This document shows, piece after piece, positions 12,407 to 23,653 of a DNA stretch of 64,000 bases; the first letter of the stretch is position 1, and each line of letters begins with the position of its first letter. The translations under genes and the position numbers were made by a program. This DNA is from Trema orientale. Its lineage: Eukaryota; Streptophyta; Magnoliopsida; Rosales; Cannabaceae. The notes under the pieces are model-generated. The model was given only the letters and a program-made list of their open reading frames with translations. It made no database searches and was not told where the DNA came from. The stretch covers positions 124,001 through 188,000 of the forward strand of contig JXTC01000181.1 in NCBI GenBank assembly GCA_002914845.1. Direction: 5' to 3'.

Positions 12407-12997
12407 GGGGATGTCTATAGTAGGTAGCGCACGTGGCAGGGCCTTCTATGCGGCCTTATTAATTTTACCATTAGATCTAAAAGAAAGGTGATTAAAGTGG
12501 TGGGCTCATCAAATATTAATACACCTTATCACACAAAAAAATTCCTCTTTCTCCCCGTTTTTCAGCCAATTTGTTCCGTTCTTTTCTTCCTCAAACTCTC
12601 TCCTACAAAAAAAAAAAAAGAAAAAAAAAAACCAAGCTCTTTATTATTCGGATTTTTAAATTTAGATTAATGTTCAAATAAACTTATTAGATGTAAAAAT
12701 CCACAATTGAAAGTAAGGGCCTCATATTGATTATCCCTTTATTGGAATGGTGTAAATCTTATCCGTAAAAAAAATATATATATATTTCTAGTTCTCTCTA
12801 ACAGGTAAAATTCTTCTAGTTACTGATAAATTAGATAGCTTATGTAGGGCTAAAACACAAGGCGCTAGAAAAGACGTGCCGTAAAACATAAAACCCTCTT
12901 TTCCCTAAAAAAAAAAAAAAAAAATAAAATAAAAAATAAAACCTCTTTAGGTTAATGGAGTGGGGTAATTAGGGTTTATAGTTTATAGTAGACTAGA
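12407..12997 (+). repeat. Duplicated NOP53 upstream region, block B
   Basis: This stretch aligns with 14147-14640 upstream of NOP53: shared words include GGGCCTTC, ACCGTTAGATCTAAAA-like, GGTGATTAAAGTG, GGGCTCATCAAATATTAA and AAACCCTCTTTTCC. It carries about 150 extra bases (12705-12845) and stops before the NOP53 leader and exon. Its right end abuts the inverted arm at 12998. Confidence 0.65.
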
Positions 12998-13068
12998 TGA
13001 AAACTTATGTTTGAGAAACAAAATATATCTCGAGACTTTTAAGGTATAAAGAGATATGATAAAATTAT
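12998..13068. repeat. Inverted repeat arm, partner at 11761-11832
   Basis: Reverse-complement match to 11761-11832. It sits exactly between block B and the left-truncated TIR element copy C, replacing the outer 45 bases of that copy. Confidence 0.6.
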
Positions 13069-13070
13069 TA

Positions 13071-14146
13071 TGTGTTAAAAAAAATGAAATTTGAGTTAAT
13101 TTTTGCATTTTTTTGATCATAATTCCCGAAATTGTCGAGAATCATCGAAATAATATTGAAACACTTATCATTGAAAATACTATTTATTGACATAGCTTTG
13201 AAATAGGGGAATGAACAAGAATACCCCCATTTCTACCTCTTGTTTCACTTAATACCCCACATGTTTTCTTTGTACGCATATGTCCCTTTTTCAAACTAAC
13301 ATTTCTTTAATTTCGATTTTAGCCTTCAGACAATAACGCACAAACCTGCTTCTTCCTTTCCTCTCTCCAAATTCAAACATGGCCAATCCTAATTCTCGAC
13401 TTTTTTCCCAGATTCATTCATGAATCCAAACAAATCCAGGCCTGAAAATTCTCTGTGATGGCCAGATCTCGCGAAACAATGACTGGGAAGCCAAAATCTG
13501 GAGTAGTAGACTGAGAAAACAGGTGAAAAAAGTAAATTTAGTTCAAGTCTATGAACTCCATTAAAGTATAGCATTGGAGACGACATGAGTTGGTGAAGTC
13601 GGCGATGTCGAAGGCGCCGATGATAAGGAGAGACGCACGGCCTGCGAAGAGGTGCGAGCAGGGTAGCAAGTGGTGTATGGCTCGGATCTGCAAGGGGTAT
13701 AGTGGTAAACTAAAAGCATTAAAACTAAAAACAGGGATATATCAATCAATAAAATGAAAAAGGGACATTCATTAACGTATAACTTAAAAAATAGGCATGT
13801 GGTGTAGTTTCCTCTTTGAAATATAATCGAAAACACCACTTTCATGGAAATATCGTTGAAAATACTATTTATTAAAATAGCATAAAAAAGTATCGAAAAT
13901 ACTACTTTATTCGAAATTTCATCGAACATATTACTTTTATCAAAATTTATAGAAAATATCACTATTGAAAATTGCAAAAATACCAACTTCAATAAAATTT
14001 TATCAAGAATATCACTTTCATTGAAAATATTTAGATAATTATCGCAAATTTTTTATTAAAATTCACAAAAACAAACCTAAAAATAATTTTTAACACATAA
14101 ATTATCTCAAAATATTTCAAAATTTGATAATAAGTTATTTTAAACT
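13071..14146. mobile_element. TIR element copy C, left-truncated and interrupted
   Basis: Starts inside the terminal region (GTGTTAAAAAAAATGAAATT) and ends with AATAAGTTATTTTAAACT, as in the other copies. It is split by a 609-base insertion at 13206-13814; removing that and one TTTGAAATA restores collinearity with copy B. Confidence 0.65.
13206..13814. mobile_element. Non-autonomous Mutator-like element with 9-bp TSD
   Basis: The 9-mer TTTGAAATA flanks the element at 13197-13205 and 13815-13823, and copy B shows the empty site. The ends start GGGGAA and, from the other side, GAGGAA; both arms share ATGTCCCTTTTTC about 60-75 bases inside. Nine-base target duplications and G-rich starts are typical of Mutator-like elements. 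The middle (about 13380-13690) is GC-richer than the ends and may be captured host DNA, but I could not assign it to a gene. Confidence 0.65.
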
Positions 14147-14738
14147 CAAGAATGTCTATAATAGAGGCGAACGTGGTAGGGCCTTCCGTGCGGTGTTATT
14201 GCTTTTACCGTTAGATCTAAAATGAAAGGTGATTAAAGTGATGGGCTCATCAAATATTAATTTAACTTTTTTTTTTTTTGATAAACTATATTAATATAAC
14301 TGATCACACAGGAAAATTCCTCTTTCTCCCATTTTCCATTCAAATTGTACTGTTTTTTTCTTCCTCAAATTCTCTCTCCTAAAAAAACCAAGCTCTTTAT
14401 CATTCGGATTTTTAATTTCAGATTAATTTTCAAATAAACTTACTAGATATAAAAATCCACAACCGATAAAATAGGGTTAAAACACAGGGGCAAGGCGCCG
14501 TTATAAAAAAAAAAAAGGCAGGCGCCGTTATAGACGGTCCCGGAAAAATGAAACCCTCTTTTCCGTAAAAAAAAATAAATAAAAAAATAAAACCCTCTTT
14601 CGGTTCTTTCTTTTCTTTTTTTTTCTTTTCTTTCGTTTCGGTTGAGAGTGCAAAATCAGGGTTGCTGGTGCTACTGGAAAGTGCGGCGTTTGAAGGCAGA
14701 GAGTGAGGAAGAGAGAGGGGCAGAGTTGAGTTGGAGAG
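14147..14738 (+). promoter_or_regulatory. NOP53 upstream region and leader
   Basis: This is the only upstream copy attached to the intact exon 1. It contains a doubled GGCGCCGTTATA word around 14490-14535 and CT-rich leader-like DNA at 14600-14640. No convincing TATA box stands out. The same sequence in part occurs in block B, and the leader also before the dead exon at 11225. Confidence 0.45.
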
Positions 14739-17700
14739 ATGGGGAAGAAAGCAAAGACGTCTCGAAAGGGAAAGAAGGCATGGAGGGCTAATATAAGCAC
14801 CGAAGACATCCATGATTTCTTCGAAAAGTCTACTAAAGACGCTCTCTCTGGTGGCTCCCTTTCCTCCGCTCCCGCTGAATCCCTCTTCTTTGTCGACAAC
14901 TCCAAAGGTACCTCCTTCTTCTCCTTCTCCTTCTCTCTTTATATTGAAATCTGAGGTTTTCATGGCTTTGTATAAGAAAATAGATATGCCCATTTGGTTT
15001 GTTTATCAACTGGGTTTTGCATGAACCATTTTTATTGGCTTTTTTTTTTTTTTTAATTTAAGAAAAGAGGGATTTTGTGGAATTGTGTGTTCTATAAGCC
15101 GATGCTCTGGATTTTAATGAATGATGGGAGCAGGGAAATATGCATTGACATTGAGCCGTTGGGTTAACAGTCTGCTCCCTTTGATTCCATCACGGCTTTG
15201 ATTTTGGGGGCCTGGTTAAGAGCCACATTTCTATATATATATATATATATATTTTACTGTGAAGGAGTAACCTACAGAGTTTTTTTGAGTCTATTTGTCT
15301 GTTGAATTTTCCTCTTCTTTTGTTTTTTTTTGGTTAACGTTCTTCAACATTTTGAATGAGGTACTTATCGAATTAGGACTGCGTAAAAAGCAAGAAATGT
15401 TAGCATTTCAGTTCATTATGATTACATAATGCCATTGATTTTAGAGGTGGCTCAGATTTTTTCCTTGTGGATCGTTCAAGCTAGTTTTCTAGTCATCTTG
15501 AGTGTTGAGTTATCTATCCAATTTTCGTTGGACGATTAAACAAACCCGAAATTGTTTTAAAGAGCTAGTTCTGACTGAAAAAGAGAAGGAAAAAAGCCAA
15601 ATAAATAAGTAGGAAAAAAAAAATTAAAAAGAAGAAAGAAGTTTATGTATCTAATATTGCTAGATCTATTTCTATTTTTTTTTCTCTGTAATTTTTTTTT
15701 TCATTTTTTTAGATTCCTTGCTCTCAATGTTTTTATTAAACCTTTCCATTTTTTATGATCAGATCTTTCGGTGAAGCGCAAGATTGAAAAACATCGAGAC
15801 ACAGTACTTCACTCTGACAGTTTGCTACATAAGAACCCATTTGTTCAACCTGTTTCATCTTCGATACCGAAGAAATTCAATAAAAAGCTTAAAAAGATTC
15901 CTAATACAAACGAAACTGGAGATGGTTCAAAGGTCTACCTCTAAGATTTAGAATAGGACCTATAATGTTCTTTTACCTATTTTTATTTAACAACATGTGT
16001 TTATTTATCAATTTTTGTTCATCTCAGGATTCTGCCACACCTTTGGACATGGTTGACATATGGGATGGCAAAGGTTTCCTTCATGTTAATTGCTTTCTAA
16101 TGTTTCCAACTTTTCAGTTTGTTATGATATGATGCATATAATAGTAGTTGTGTTTTTCTAATGAGAATTTCATGGTTTGTTTTTTATGCACTTGCAGGTG
16201 ATGACAATGGCAAGGTCAAAAAGGTAATCTGCTGTAGCTCTTATAGTTAAAGTTGAAAAGGATGTGTCCTTATTTGCTGTTGCTCTCTTTTGTGATTGTG
16301 CTCTCACTAAGGGATTTGGTGACATGTCTTCTGAGCTGTAAATCTTGCATGAAATGCATTTTTTTGGTTCTTGGTGGCCCATACCTGATATGTTATCATT
16401 CACCTGTTTTGCAGATAGCAAGGCCTTCAATTATACCTGCTGTAGAGGTTGATCCTCCAGGGTGCTCATATAATCCCACATTTGATAGTCATCAGGTATT
16501 CGCTTGATTTGCTTGCTTCCATATTTTTCCTGTGGGACTCTCAGTCATTTGGACGTAAATTGACTTCCTTCTCTTTTTTTCAATCCAGGATGTGTTGGCT
16601 TCTGCTGTTGCAGAAGAAATGCAGAAAGTCTACAAAAAGGAGTTGGGACCTCAACCAGTTCCATTAACAGTTCCAGGGGAAGCTATTGATGAAGAAGATG
16701 TGAGTCTCTTTTTTCTCGTATGTGAATGACACTCAAGTGTCCTTTTTCCAATTTAAGGGTGGAGCCATTGTTTCAAGGCCCTTATCAAAATGAGTTTTTG
16801 ATTCTTATTCTTATAAAAAAAAAGTGTCCTTACACTTTATTGTTGCCTTTCTTTTAGTAAGGATTTTTATTTAGCTATAGAATTTATATGTAGCCCGTCC
16901 GCAACCCTTTTTAACTAAAAAGTGGGGGCTTGAGGTTTCTTACTTCTTGGCCATGAGTATTTCCATTTTTACTTTGAGATGTGTGCATAGACATCTTTTT
17001 TTTAACATTTTGTTTTATTAGAGGTATTTTATTGAGGCGGATGATGGGAGTGACGAAGATATGGATCCAGAGAATGAGGGTGAAACTGAGGATGCTGCAG
17101 CTGAGAAAAGGTTAGCTTCATCTTGTTGAAAGGACCATCATTTAGTTTCATTCGTTTTTCACTGCCTCTCTTTTTAAGTTTGATCTCGCAAGTTGATTTC
17201 GTAGAAAGTACGCTGTTGATCATGTTAATGAGAATTCTTTCAAGTGTTGCTAATATGGAAGTTTTATCACTTTATGCTAATCTTTTGACAGCTTTCTCGA
17301 CCATGTATGTTTAGGTATACTTTTAAATTTGCTTATTATCACCAAACATCTATGGCAATACTCCAATTTTCATGGGTTCCTTTTTTGTTTGAATAATCGT
17401 GTTACAGGATTGCTAAAACAAAGAGGGTGACACAGGTTGAGTTAAATAAGAGAGACAGACGTAAAGAACAACTTAGAAAAGAAGCAGAATCAGAAAAGCT
17501 TGAGAATCTTTCTAGAGAAATTGATAGGTAATTCCACAAACGGCTTGTCATTTAGCTCTTTGAAGAGTATATATTAATGTTGCTTTGTTCTTTTGGTCAC
17601 AGCTTACCGGATATCCTTCAAGAAATAGCCAAAGAGGATGAAGAGAAGCATAAAAGACACATCCGGCGTGTTGTAGCTAAACAAGAAAAATTAAAGTCAT

Positions 17701-18307
17701 GTCCACCACGCTTGGGGAAGCACAAGTATGCACCTTCTTGTCTGATATTTTATGTATTTGCATTTATTCACGAATGGAAAGTATGCTATTGTTAGAGGTT
17801 GGGATTATGAATTTTCGAATAGTGGGTGGGCTGCAAGCCTGTAAAAGCTTTTTGATCTCCTTTGATTAGTTTATTCAGATCTTCTGCTTCTATTTTGAAC
17901 TGGGAAAGTCAAAAGGGTGTACAAGTGTAATTTCATTAATTTATTTGGCAGTCTCCTTAATCATCTAGTGAAAATTTCTTGAAGCAGGTTCTTCAAATTT
18001 TCATGCTTAATTGGTTTTAACTGTTGATGCAATAATGATAATTTGGTTTTGTTGATGCAGATTTCAGCCTGCTCCGGTGCAAGTCTTATTATCTGAAGAA
18101 ATAACTGGATCCCTTCGCCAGATTAAGGTACATTAGAATTTGGGCTTTCAGGAGTACTTATGTACATTCAAGCTGTAATTTTAAACTAAGAATTCTGATT
18201 TCTTTTTGCATAAGGCTTGTTCCACACTTGCCAAGGATCGCTACAAAAGCCTGGAGAAAAGAGGATTGATTGCTCCAAAAGCAAATACCAGAAGGTTGGT
18301 CACATAG
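14739..18307 (+). CDS. NOP53: NOP53-type ribosome biogenesis protein
   Basis: Exons (all GT-AG, phases consistent): 14739-14907, 15763-15932, 16028-16073, 16198-16223, 16415-16495, 16589-16699, 17022-17110, 17408-17527, 17603-17725, 18061-18127, 18215-18294 or read-through to TAG at 18305-18307 (364 residues). The product starts MGKKAKTSRKGKKAWR, has a basic N-terminus, the conserved DIWD motif (exon 3), a VDPPGCSYNPTFDSHQ motif (exon 5), an acidic tract (exon 7), Lys/Glu/Arg-rich helices (exons 8-9) and the LAKDRYKSLEKRGLIAPKA motif (exon 11). These match the NOP53/GLTSCR2/SMO4 family, nucleolar factors that bring the exosome to pre-60S particles for 5.8S/ITS2 processing. The 3' end is uncertain: a donor at 18295 could splice to 18944, adding about ten residues, and family proteins often have a longer basic tail. 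A copia remnant begins 0.7 kb downstream, so loss of a last exon is possible. Confidence 0.88.
15218..15254. repeat. (TA)n microsatellite in NOP53 intron 1
   Basis: A run of about a dozen TA units lies in the first intron. Confidence 0.8.
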
Positions 18308-18989
18308 TTGAATTTTCTCTTTCATAGTGTATATTTTTGGGTTTCTTTCTGAACACAAGCTTCTGAAGGTGACATTACATTTTCTTCAAAAATTTCGTGG
18401 CACAACTGTATTTCGTTGTCTTTTTCGATTGGCTTTCCTTCATTATTTCTTTGAACTCAAAAGGTGGTGAAACTGAGTGACCTCTGATTGAAAGCCTGTA
18501 ATGAGTGCATGAAAATGCAATGCTTGAGTATTTGTAGTACCCCCACTTTCTTAGGTGTTTAAACTAGCTGGATGGGCATTTCTCATGATTTTTCACCTTT
18601 GTTTCCTTTCCCCACTTTTATGCAACGAATATACATTTACGGCGAAATTTTACTGATCAAGGGCTTGGATGTGTGTTTGGACAGGAATTAGAGTAAGAGC
18701 CTTTTCAACATATACAATGTTGCTCTGTTTCAGAACCCAGTCCAACTGACATCGCCAAATGATTCCTGTTTTAATATGTCGTATATCTTCTCGTCTTCTT
18801 ATATGGTATAGGATGATAGAAATTTTGGAATTATGCCTCTTCCCTCTAAATGTTCCTTCCTCATTTAAGAATAATATTTTGTAATTTCATTTGATTTTCA
18901 TTTGATTTTCAAATATTGTAATTTCACGCATTTTTCCTCAGGATTCGATGCTTTATTATTTTCCCTGCGTAAGACTATAAGAACAAAAA

Positions 18990-19760
18990 GAAATAAATGT
19001 CAGAGTATGAAAATTATGCCATCATTGTCCTGAAAGGAGAACCAAAAAAAAAAAAAAAAGCGGTTGCACGGGGTGGCCTATCCTGCCAGAGTTGGCAATG
19101 TGGCCTAGAATTGTTCTCAGTTATGACCTCCTCGTCGAACGACTACAGCCTCGACCACGACATCCTCTGTTGCAGTCCGGAGGCTGGTTGTGAATTTCCG
19201 AGTGGTGTTGTAGATGGCTGATTGTTGATTCTGAAAAGCCAGGTTCACCACTTGTGTAACATTGCTTGTTTTTACGGTGAGGTGTTTTTCTATTCGAGTT
19301 TTCAAGCTCTGCAGCAGATTTCCCACATCAGTTAAAGAGTAATCTTAATCTCTCAGGGTGACTGGAACGACAGTTGGTTCATTTTCCTTGCTAAACCAGC
19401 TATGATGTGCAATGATGAGGCTAGCAGTTTATTGTTGACTTTAGATGCCTGTTGATAGCGTTAGAGCGCAGTTAGGGAAGGTAAAGACGTGAAAATAAGA
19501 CTGCAACCCATAACCTCTTGCAGTAGTGGTGATTTGTTTCAAGTGAACTGTGAAGGTGATTATTTTGATTAAGTTTGATGTAGATGGATTAAAGAGATGG
19601 ATTGACGATTTGGATTTGGGAAAAGAACCAAGGAAAGCGTAGTTAATATGGGTTTTCTGGCTGGTTTGGAGGTTTTTGTATTGGGAGTTGAGCGACTCTT
19701 TGAGAGATGCTATTTGAGGGAGAAGGTGCTTCTTTGTCTGGTGAGAGCAGGACTAACAGA
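18990..19760 (-). mobile_element. Ty1-copia gag remnant
   Basis: On the minus strand, 19326-19117 encodes LLQSLKTRIEKHL..., then a Gly/Arg-rich stretch in another frame, then about 19120-19060 a CQL-C/W-type zinc-knuckle remnant with a frame change. Order (helix with RIEKH, RG-rich segment, CCHC knuckle) is that of copia gag. A poly-A/T run at 19046 interrupts it. Neither LTR nor polymerase is present. It lies just beyond the last recognised NOP53 exon. Confidence 0.55.
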
Positions 19761-20440
19761 GAAAACGCATAAAATAATAATGTGATTAAAATCTACTCTG
19801 ATTAATTTAGTTATAAAACCTCCATATATAGATGGAGGAGGAGGAAAAGCAATCAAAATATTCCTGAATTGTTGCAGAAGAAATGCAGAATTTTGATGAA
19901 TGGGTCTAGGAATGGGATACAGTGTTATTTATCTTAATCCAATTTGGGATTATGAAAAGTAATATATATAGCTAAATTAGTCCTATTTGACTTGGATAAA
20001 TAATCACGTACCCAAGTATGAGGTTATTAATCTAATACTTTATTTGTTAGTGGATCACATTTTCATCCCACATTCCAATTCCAATGTTAGAGGGTCTCAC
20101 TTATTAAAAATGTAGTAATCCAATCCAATAGACAAATACTATACCAACAATAGAAGAGCAAATTAGGGAATACACGGCACTTTATAAAAAGAATTGGGGA
20201 TATACGGTCCTTCCAATTAATTGTTGTTTTCATACGGTAATATTTAGAAAAATACTATTTTTTTAATCTCTTTTATTCCCTTTTTTCCTCTCTTTTTTCA
20301 GATCTCTGGTTTCTCAGAGGCTCAGACCCACGTCAAATTGAATCAATGGCTTGACAAAGAAAGTGGGTCTCTATGGAGAACCTGCAGATCCTTAAACCCA
20401 AATTATAGCATAACTCACTCACTCACTCATTGAAACAAAG

Positions 20441-20683
20441 ATGAAGAAGAAGATGACGAACACATGGAGGAGCTTGAAGGGCAATGGGAAATCGGAGGTG
20501 ATGAAGGACCAGAAATCAGGCACCGAAATGAGTAGATCGCCTAAGAAGGATGGCCATAGCAGAAAGTTCACTTAGGTCGGCAATGGCTACAACCGGGATG
20601 AAAAGATAGGCTTTGAGAAGAAAGCTATAGATGTTGAGAACCCCAACTTTGAAGATCCCAAAGAGATCGTATCCACCGTCTGA
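20441..20683 (+). pseudogene. Short Lys-rich gene fragment with in-frame stop
   Basis: From ATG 20441 the frame reads MKKKMTNTWRSLKGNGKSE, then a KKDGHSRKFT segment, a TAG at residue 46, and continues in frame through a GFEKKAIDVENPNFEDPKE motif to TGA at 20681-20683. The continuity on both sides of one stop suggests a former gene of about 80 residues; TAG could derive from TGG. I do not recognise the family. There is a leader-like CT-rich stretch before it. It lies inside the 20156-23644 element, so it may be captured host sequence. Confidence 0.5.
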
Positions 20684-21179
20684 TCTAATCTGATTGTATG
20701 AATGTGGAACAACTTAGAAACTCAAGAAATTAATCATGCGTCAATTGTGGAGCTGAAACTTTCCTTCTTCATCATGATTTTCAATTTTTAATTTACGAGT
20801 TATGAAATTTTGTTACCATAGATCTCTTATAGGGGTTATTCTAATTGAATAAAAAAAATTATGCGAACTAAAAGGATTAATTTATTTTTATTCAAATAAT
20901 GCTTTTATTTTCTAGTGTTCTGAAAATTAGTTTCTGAAAATAGTTTGCCCCTTTTTTAGATGATGATGGTATATTTAACAATCATTCTTCTAAATTTGCT
21001 CTCACTTTCTTCTTTTTCTTTGTGAATATTCTCAGTTTTTCTTTTTCTCGGATTATTCTTGAAGTTGGAGGACTTTATTGCACTAATATATATCTACCTT
21101 GACAGATGTCTACCATGTTCTTCAATAATGACTTATTTTGAATCATTGTTCTAGTTAAATATTCTTTTGTTGAAAAAGT

Positions 21180-22850
21180 AACCAAATTAAATTGGCATAA
21201 TTGGTAATTAGTAACAAGAGAAACTAGGAACTAAAGAAACCGATAACAAAGTTGACAGTGATGAACAAAAACTAAATTCCAATAATTAAACTAGTTGTGA
21301 TAACCAGAAATTATTTACGAAATTGACAGTCATAAAAGAAATCGTAGACCAGTATCTAGGGTGGTAATCGATAACCAAAGTGGTAACCAAAAACTAGTAA
21401 CCAATTTGATAGTTGTAATAAAAAATCTTAAACTAGTAACCAAAATGAATGTGGTAACTAGAAACTAGTAACCAAAATGGTAATTGGTAACTGGTTTTTT
21501 AAACTAGAAACCAATAATCAAAGTAGTAACCAAAAACAAGTAATCAAAGTTGTAAATGGTAACTGGTAATCAGTTTTTAAAATGCTTGATAGGAACTAGT
21601 CTTGTAACTTATAATCGATAACTAATTTGGTAGCTAGTTATTATATTGGTTAAACTACAATAACTTTACAAGTATCAAGAGAAACCGTTAACTAGTATTT
21701 AGATATCTTATAACCAAATTTAGTTATTGGTAATCAATAACTTGTAACCTATACGGAATTGATAATCAGCAACTAAATTGATTATTAGTTACTTTGGATA
21801 ACTAATTTAGTTAATAATCTGGTAACCAGTCATAAGACTGAAAACTGATAACTAGTAATAAAATTGGTAACTGATAACCATATTGGTTAAATCTAGTTAC
21901 TGGTCACAAGGCTTGTAGCAAGTATCTAGGGAAACTGGTAACGAGTATCCAGGGTATCTGGTAACCAAATTGGTCATTATGTGTATGTGTACCCCTTTTT
22001 TGGAAACCAATACCTTGTAATTAGTAATCAATAGCCAAATTAATAACATATTATTAAGCAAAATAGCAGTAATCAATCTTATAATCGCCCATCTGTTTGA
22101 AAACTAGTAACTAGATTAGTTACTTGTAACCGATAACCAATTTGATGATCTATGTGAGACTGGTAACTAGTATTTAGATTGATTATTAATAACTGGTAAC
22201 TAGATTGATTATAGTAACCAATCTTATAATTAGTAACCAGTAACTAACAACAAGTCACAAGACCAGTAATCAGTAACCGGTAACCAAATTGGTTACCAAC
22301 TATAAGACTAGTAACTAGAGTAGCCTATAACCAATTATCAGTCACAAGACTAGTAGCCAATAACTAAAAGAACTAATAACCTGTTAAATTAGTTAGTAAT
22401 AACCAAATTAGTTATTTATCACCAAATAAAAAAGAAAATATTCTATGAAGAATATATTAACAAAATATATGTATAGATATAATGAAACAAGTAACCAAAT
22501 TAGTCACCAGCCATAAGACTAGTAACTAGAGAAGCCGATATCAATTACCAGTCACAATACTAGTAACCAGTAACCAGAGAAACTAGTAACTGGTAACCGA
22601 TAACCAAATTAGTTAGTAGTAACTAAATTGGTTATTGGTCACCAAAGTAATTAGTAACTAGAGTAACCATTAACCAAGCAATCCGTTTTTTTTTTTTTTA
22701 TTGAAAGCAGTTACTAATATTGCAATTGGTAACCATAGTAACTAGTGACTAACTAGATTTGGTTGATTTGGTTACCACCAAGAGGAGGAAAAAAAAAAGA
22801 GTACGAGCCAAAGTAATTAGTAATTAGAGTAACCAATAACAAATCAGTCA
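21180..22850. repeat. GTAACC/GTAACTAGT-rich degenerate satellite
   Basis: For about 1.7 kb nearly all sequence is made of words such as GGTAACC, GTAACTAGTAACC, AACCAAATTGGTTA and their complements, with loose 10-20-base spacing. Both orientations are mixed, so the array is rich in small palindromes (e.g. GGTAACC, ACTAGT). It is not the plant telomere repeat (TTTAGGG). A weaker copy follows to 22850. No reading frame longer than chance. Confidence 0.85.
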
Positions 22851-22968
22851 TTATGTTTTTTTTTCTATTTTTTTTTTTTGAAAAAATGGTAAAAGGATAA
22901 AAAAAAATAACAATAATTAAAATGGCATTGCATAGGTTTGAACTCAAGCAAAGAGGACAGTAAAAGAC

Positions 22969-23063
22969 ATGTCAGCCAATATGGCAACTCAATTTTACTA
23001 GCATATGTTGAACTTTTTAACTAATAAACAGGAATAACAATGAGACTTTAATTACAGCAATTG
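22969..23063 (+). repeat. 95-bp direct repeat, left of assembly gap
   Basis: Identical base for base to 23432-23526. The repeat ends exactly at the first N. Confidence 0.95.
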
Positions 23064-23431
23064 NNNNNNNNNNNNNNNNNNNNNNNNNNNNNNNNNNNNN
23101 NNNNNNNNNNNNNNNNNNNNNNNNNNNNNNNNNNNNNNNNNNNNNNNNNNNNNNNNNNNNNNNNNNNNNNNNNNNNNNNNNNNNNNNNNNNNNNNNNNNN
23201 NNNNNNNNNNNNNNNNNNNNNNNNNNNNNNNNNNNNNNNNNNNNNNNNNNNNNNNNNNNNNNNNNNNNNNNNNNNNNNNNNNNNNNNNNNNNNNNNNNNN
23301 NNNNNNNNNNNNNNNNNNNNNNNNNNNNNNNNNNNNNNNNNNNNNNNNNNNNNNNNNNNNNNNNNNNNNNNNNNNNNNNNNNNNNNNNNNNNNNNNNNNN
23401 NNNNNNNNNNNNNNNNNNNNNNNNNNNNNNN
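23064..23431. other. Assembly gap (368 N)
   Basis: Run of undetermined bases, flanked by the 95-base identical repeat on both sides. Any open frame reported across it is meaningless. Confidence 1.
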
Positions 23432-23526
23432 ATGTCAGCCAATATGGCAACTCAATTTTACTAGCATATGTTGAACTTTTTAACTAATAAACAGGAATAA
23501 CAATGAGACTTTAATTACAGCAATTG
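23432..23526 (+). repeat. 95-bp direct repeat, right of assembly gap
   Basis: Begins at the first base after the gap and equals 22969-23063. Confidence 0.95.
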
Positions 23527-23653
23527 TCAGCGCATCTTCTTCACCGTATATTTATAATTATTTTAGCTTTCACACCGTATGAAATATTAGACACCGTATT
23601 TTTGTAATTTTTATTTTTTTTGTCCGTAAAGCTCTAAAAAACTCACAATAGAA

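Larger units (their letters stand above)
20156..23644. mobile_element. Mutator-like element, 3.5 kb, 9-bp TSD, carrying a gene fragment
   Basis: The 9-mer ACAATAGAA stands at 20147-20155 and 23645-23653. The inner ends are related inverted repeats: both start GAG, then TTAG, TA(C)ACGG-like and ATACGGT words at matching distances over about 55-80 bases. Size, G start and 9-base duplication fit a non-autonomous Mutator-like element. Inside are a broken short gene (20441-20683), a GTAACC-rich array (21180-22850) and a 368-base assembly gap, so true length is unknown. No transposase is visible. Confidence 0.6.

Noticed and set aside
14430-14993. Open frames of 125 and 187 codons on the minus strand
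   Set aside because: They are the complement of NOP53 leader and exon 1; their products are low-complexity and match no family.
16253-16667. Frames of 72-86 codons within NOP53 introns
   Set aside because: They run across introns and out of phase with the well-supported exons.
21180-22850. Possible telomere-like or CRISPR-like array
   Set aside because: Words are GTAACC types, not TTTAGGG, and there is no regular repeat-spacer order; the sequence is plant nuclear DNA.
23017-23474. Open frames across the N run
   Set aside because: They consist almost only of undetermined residues.
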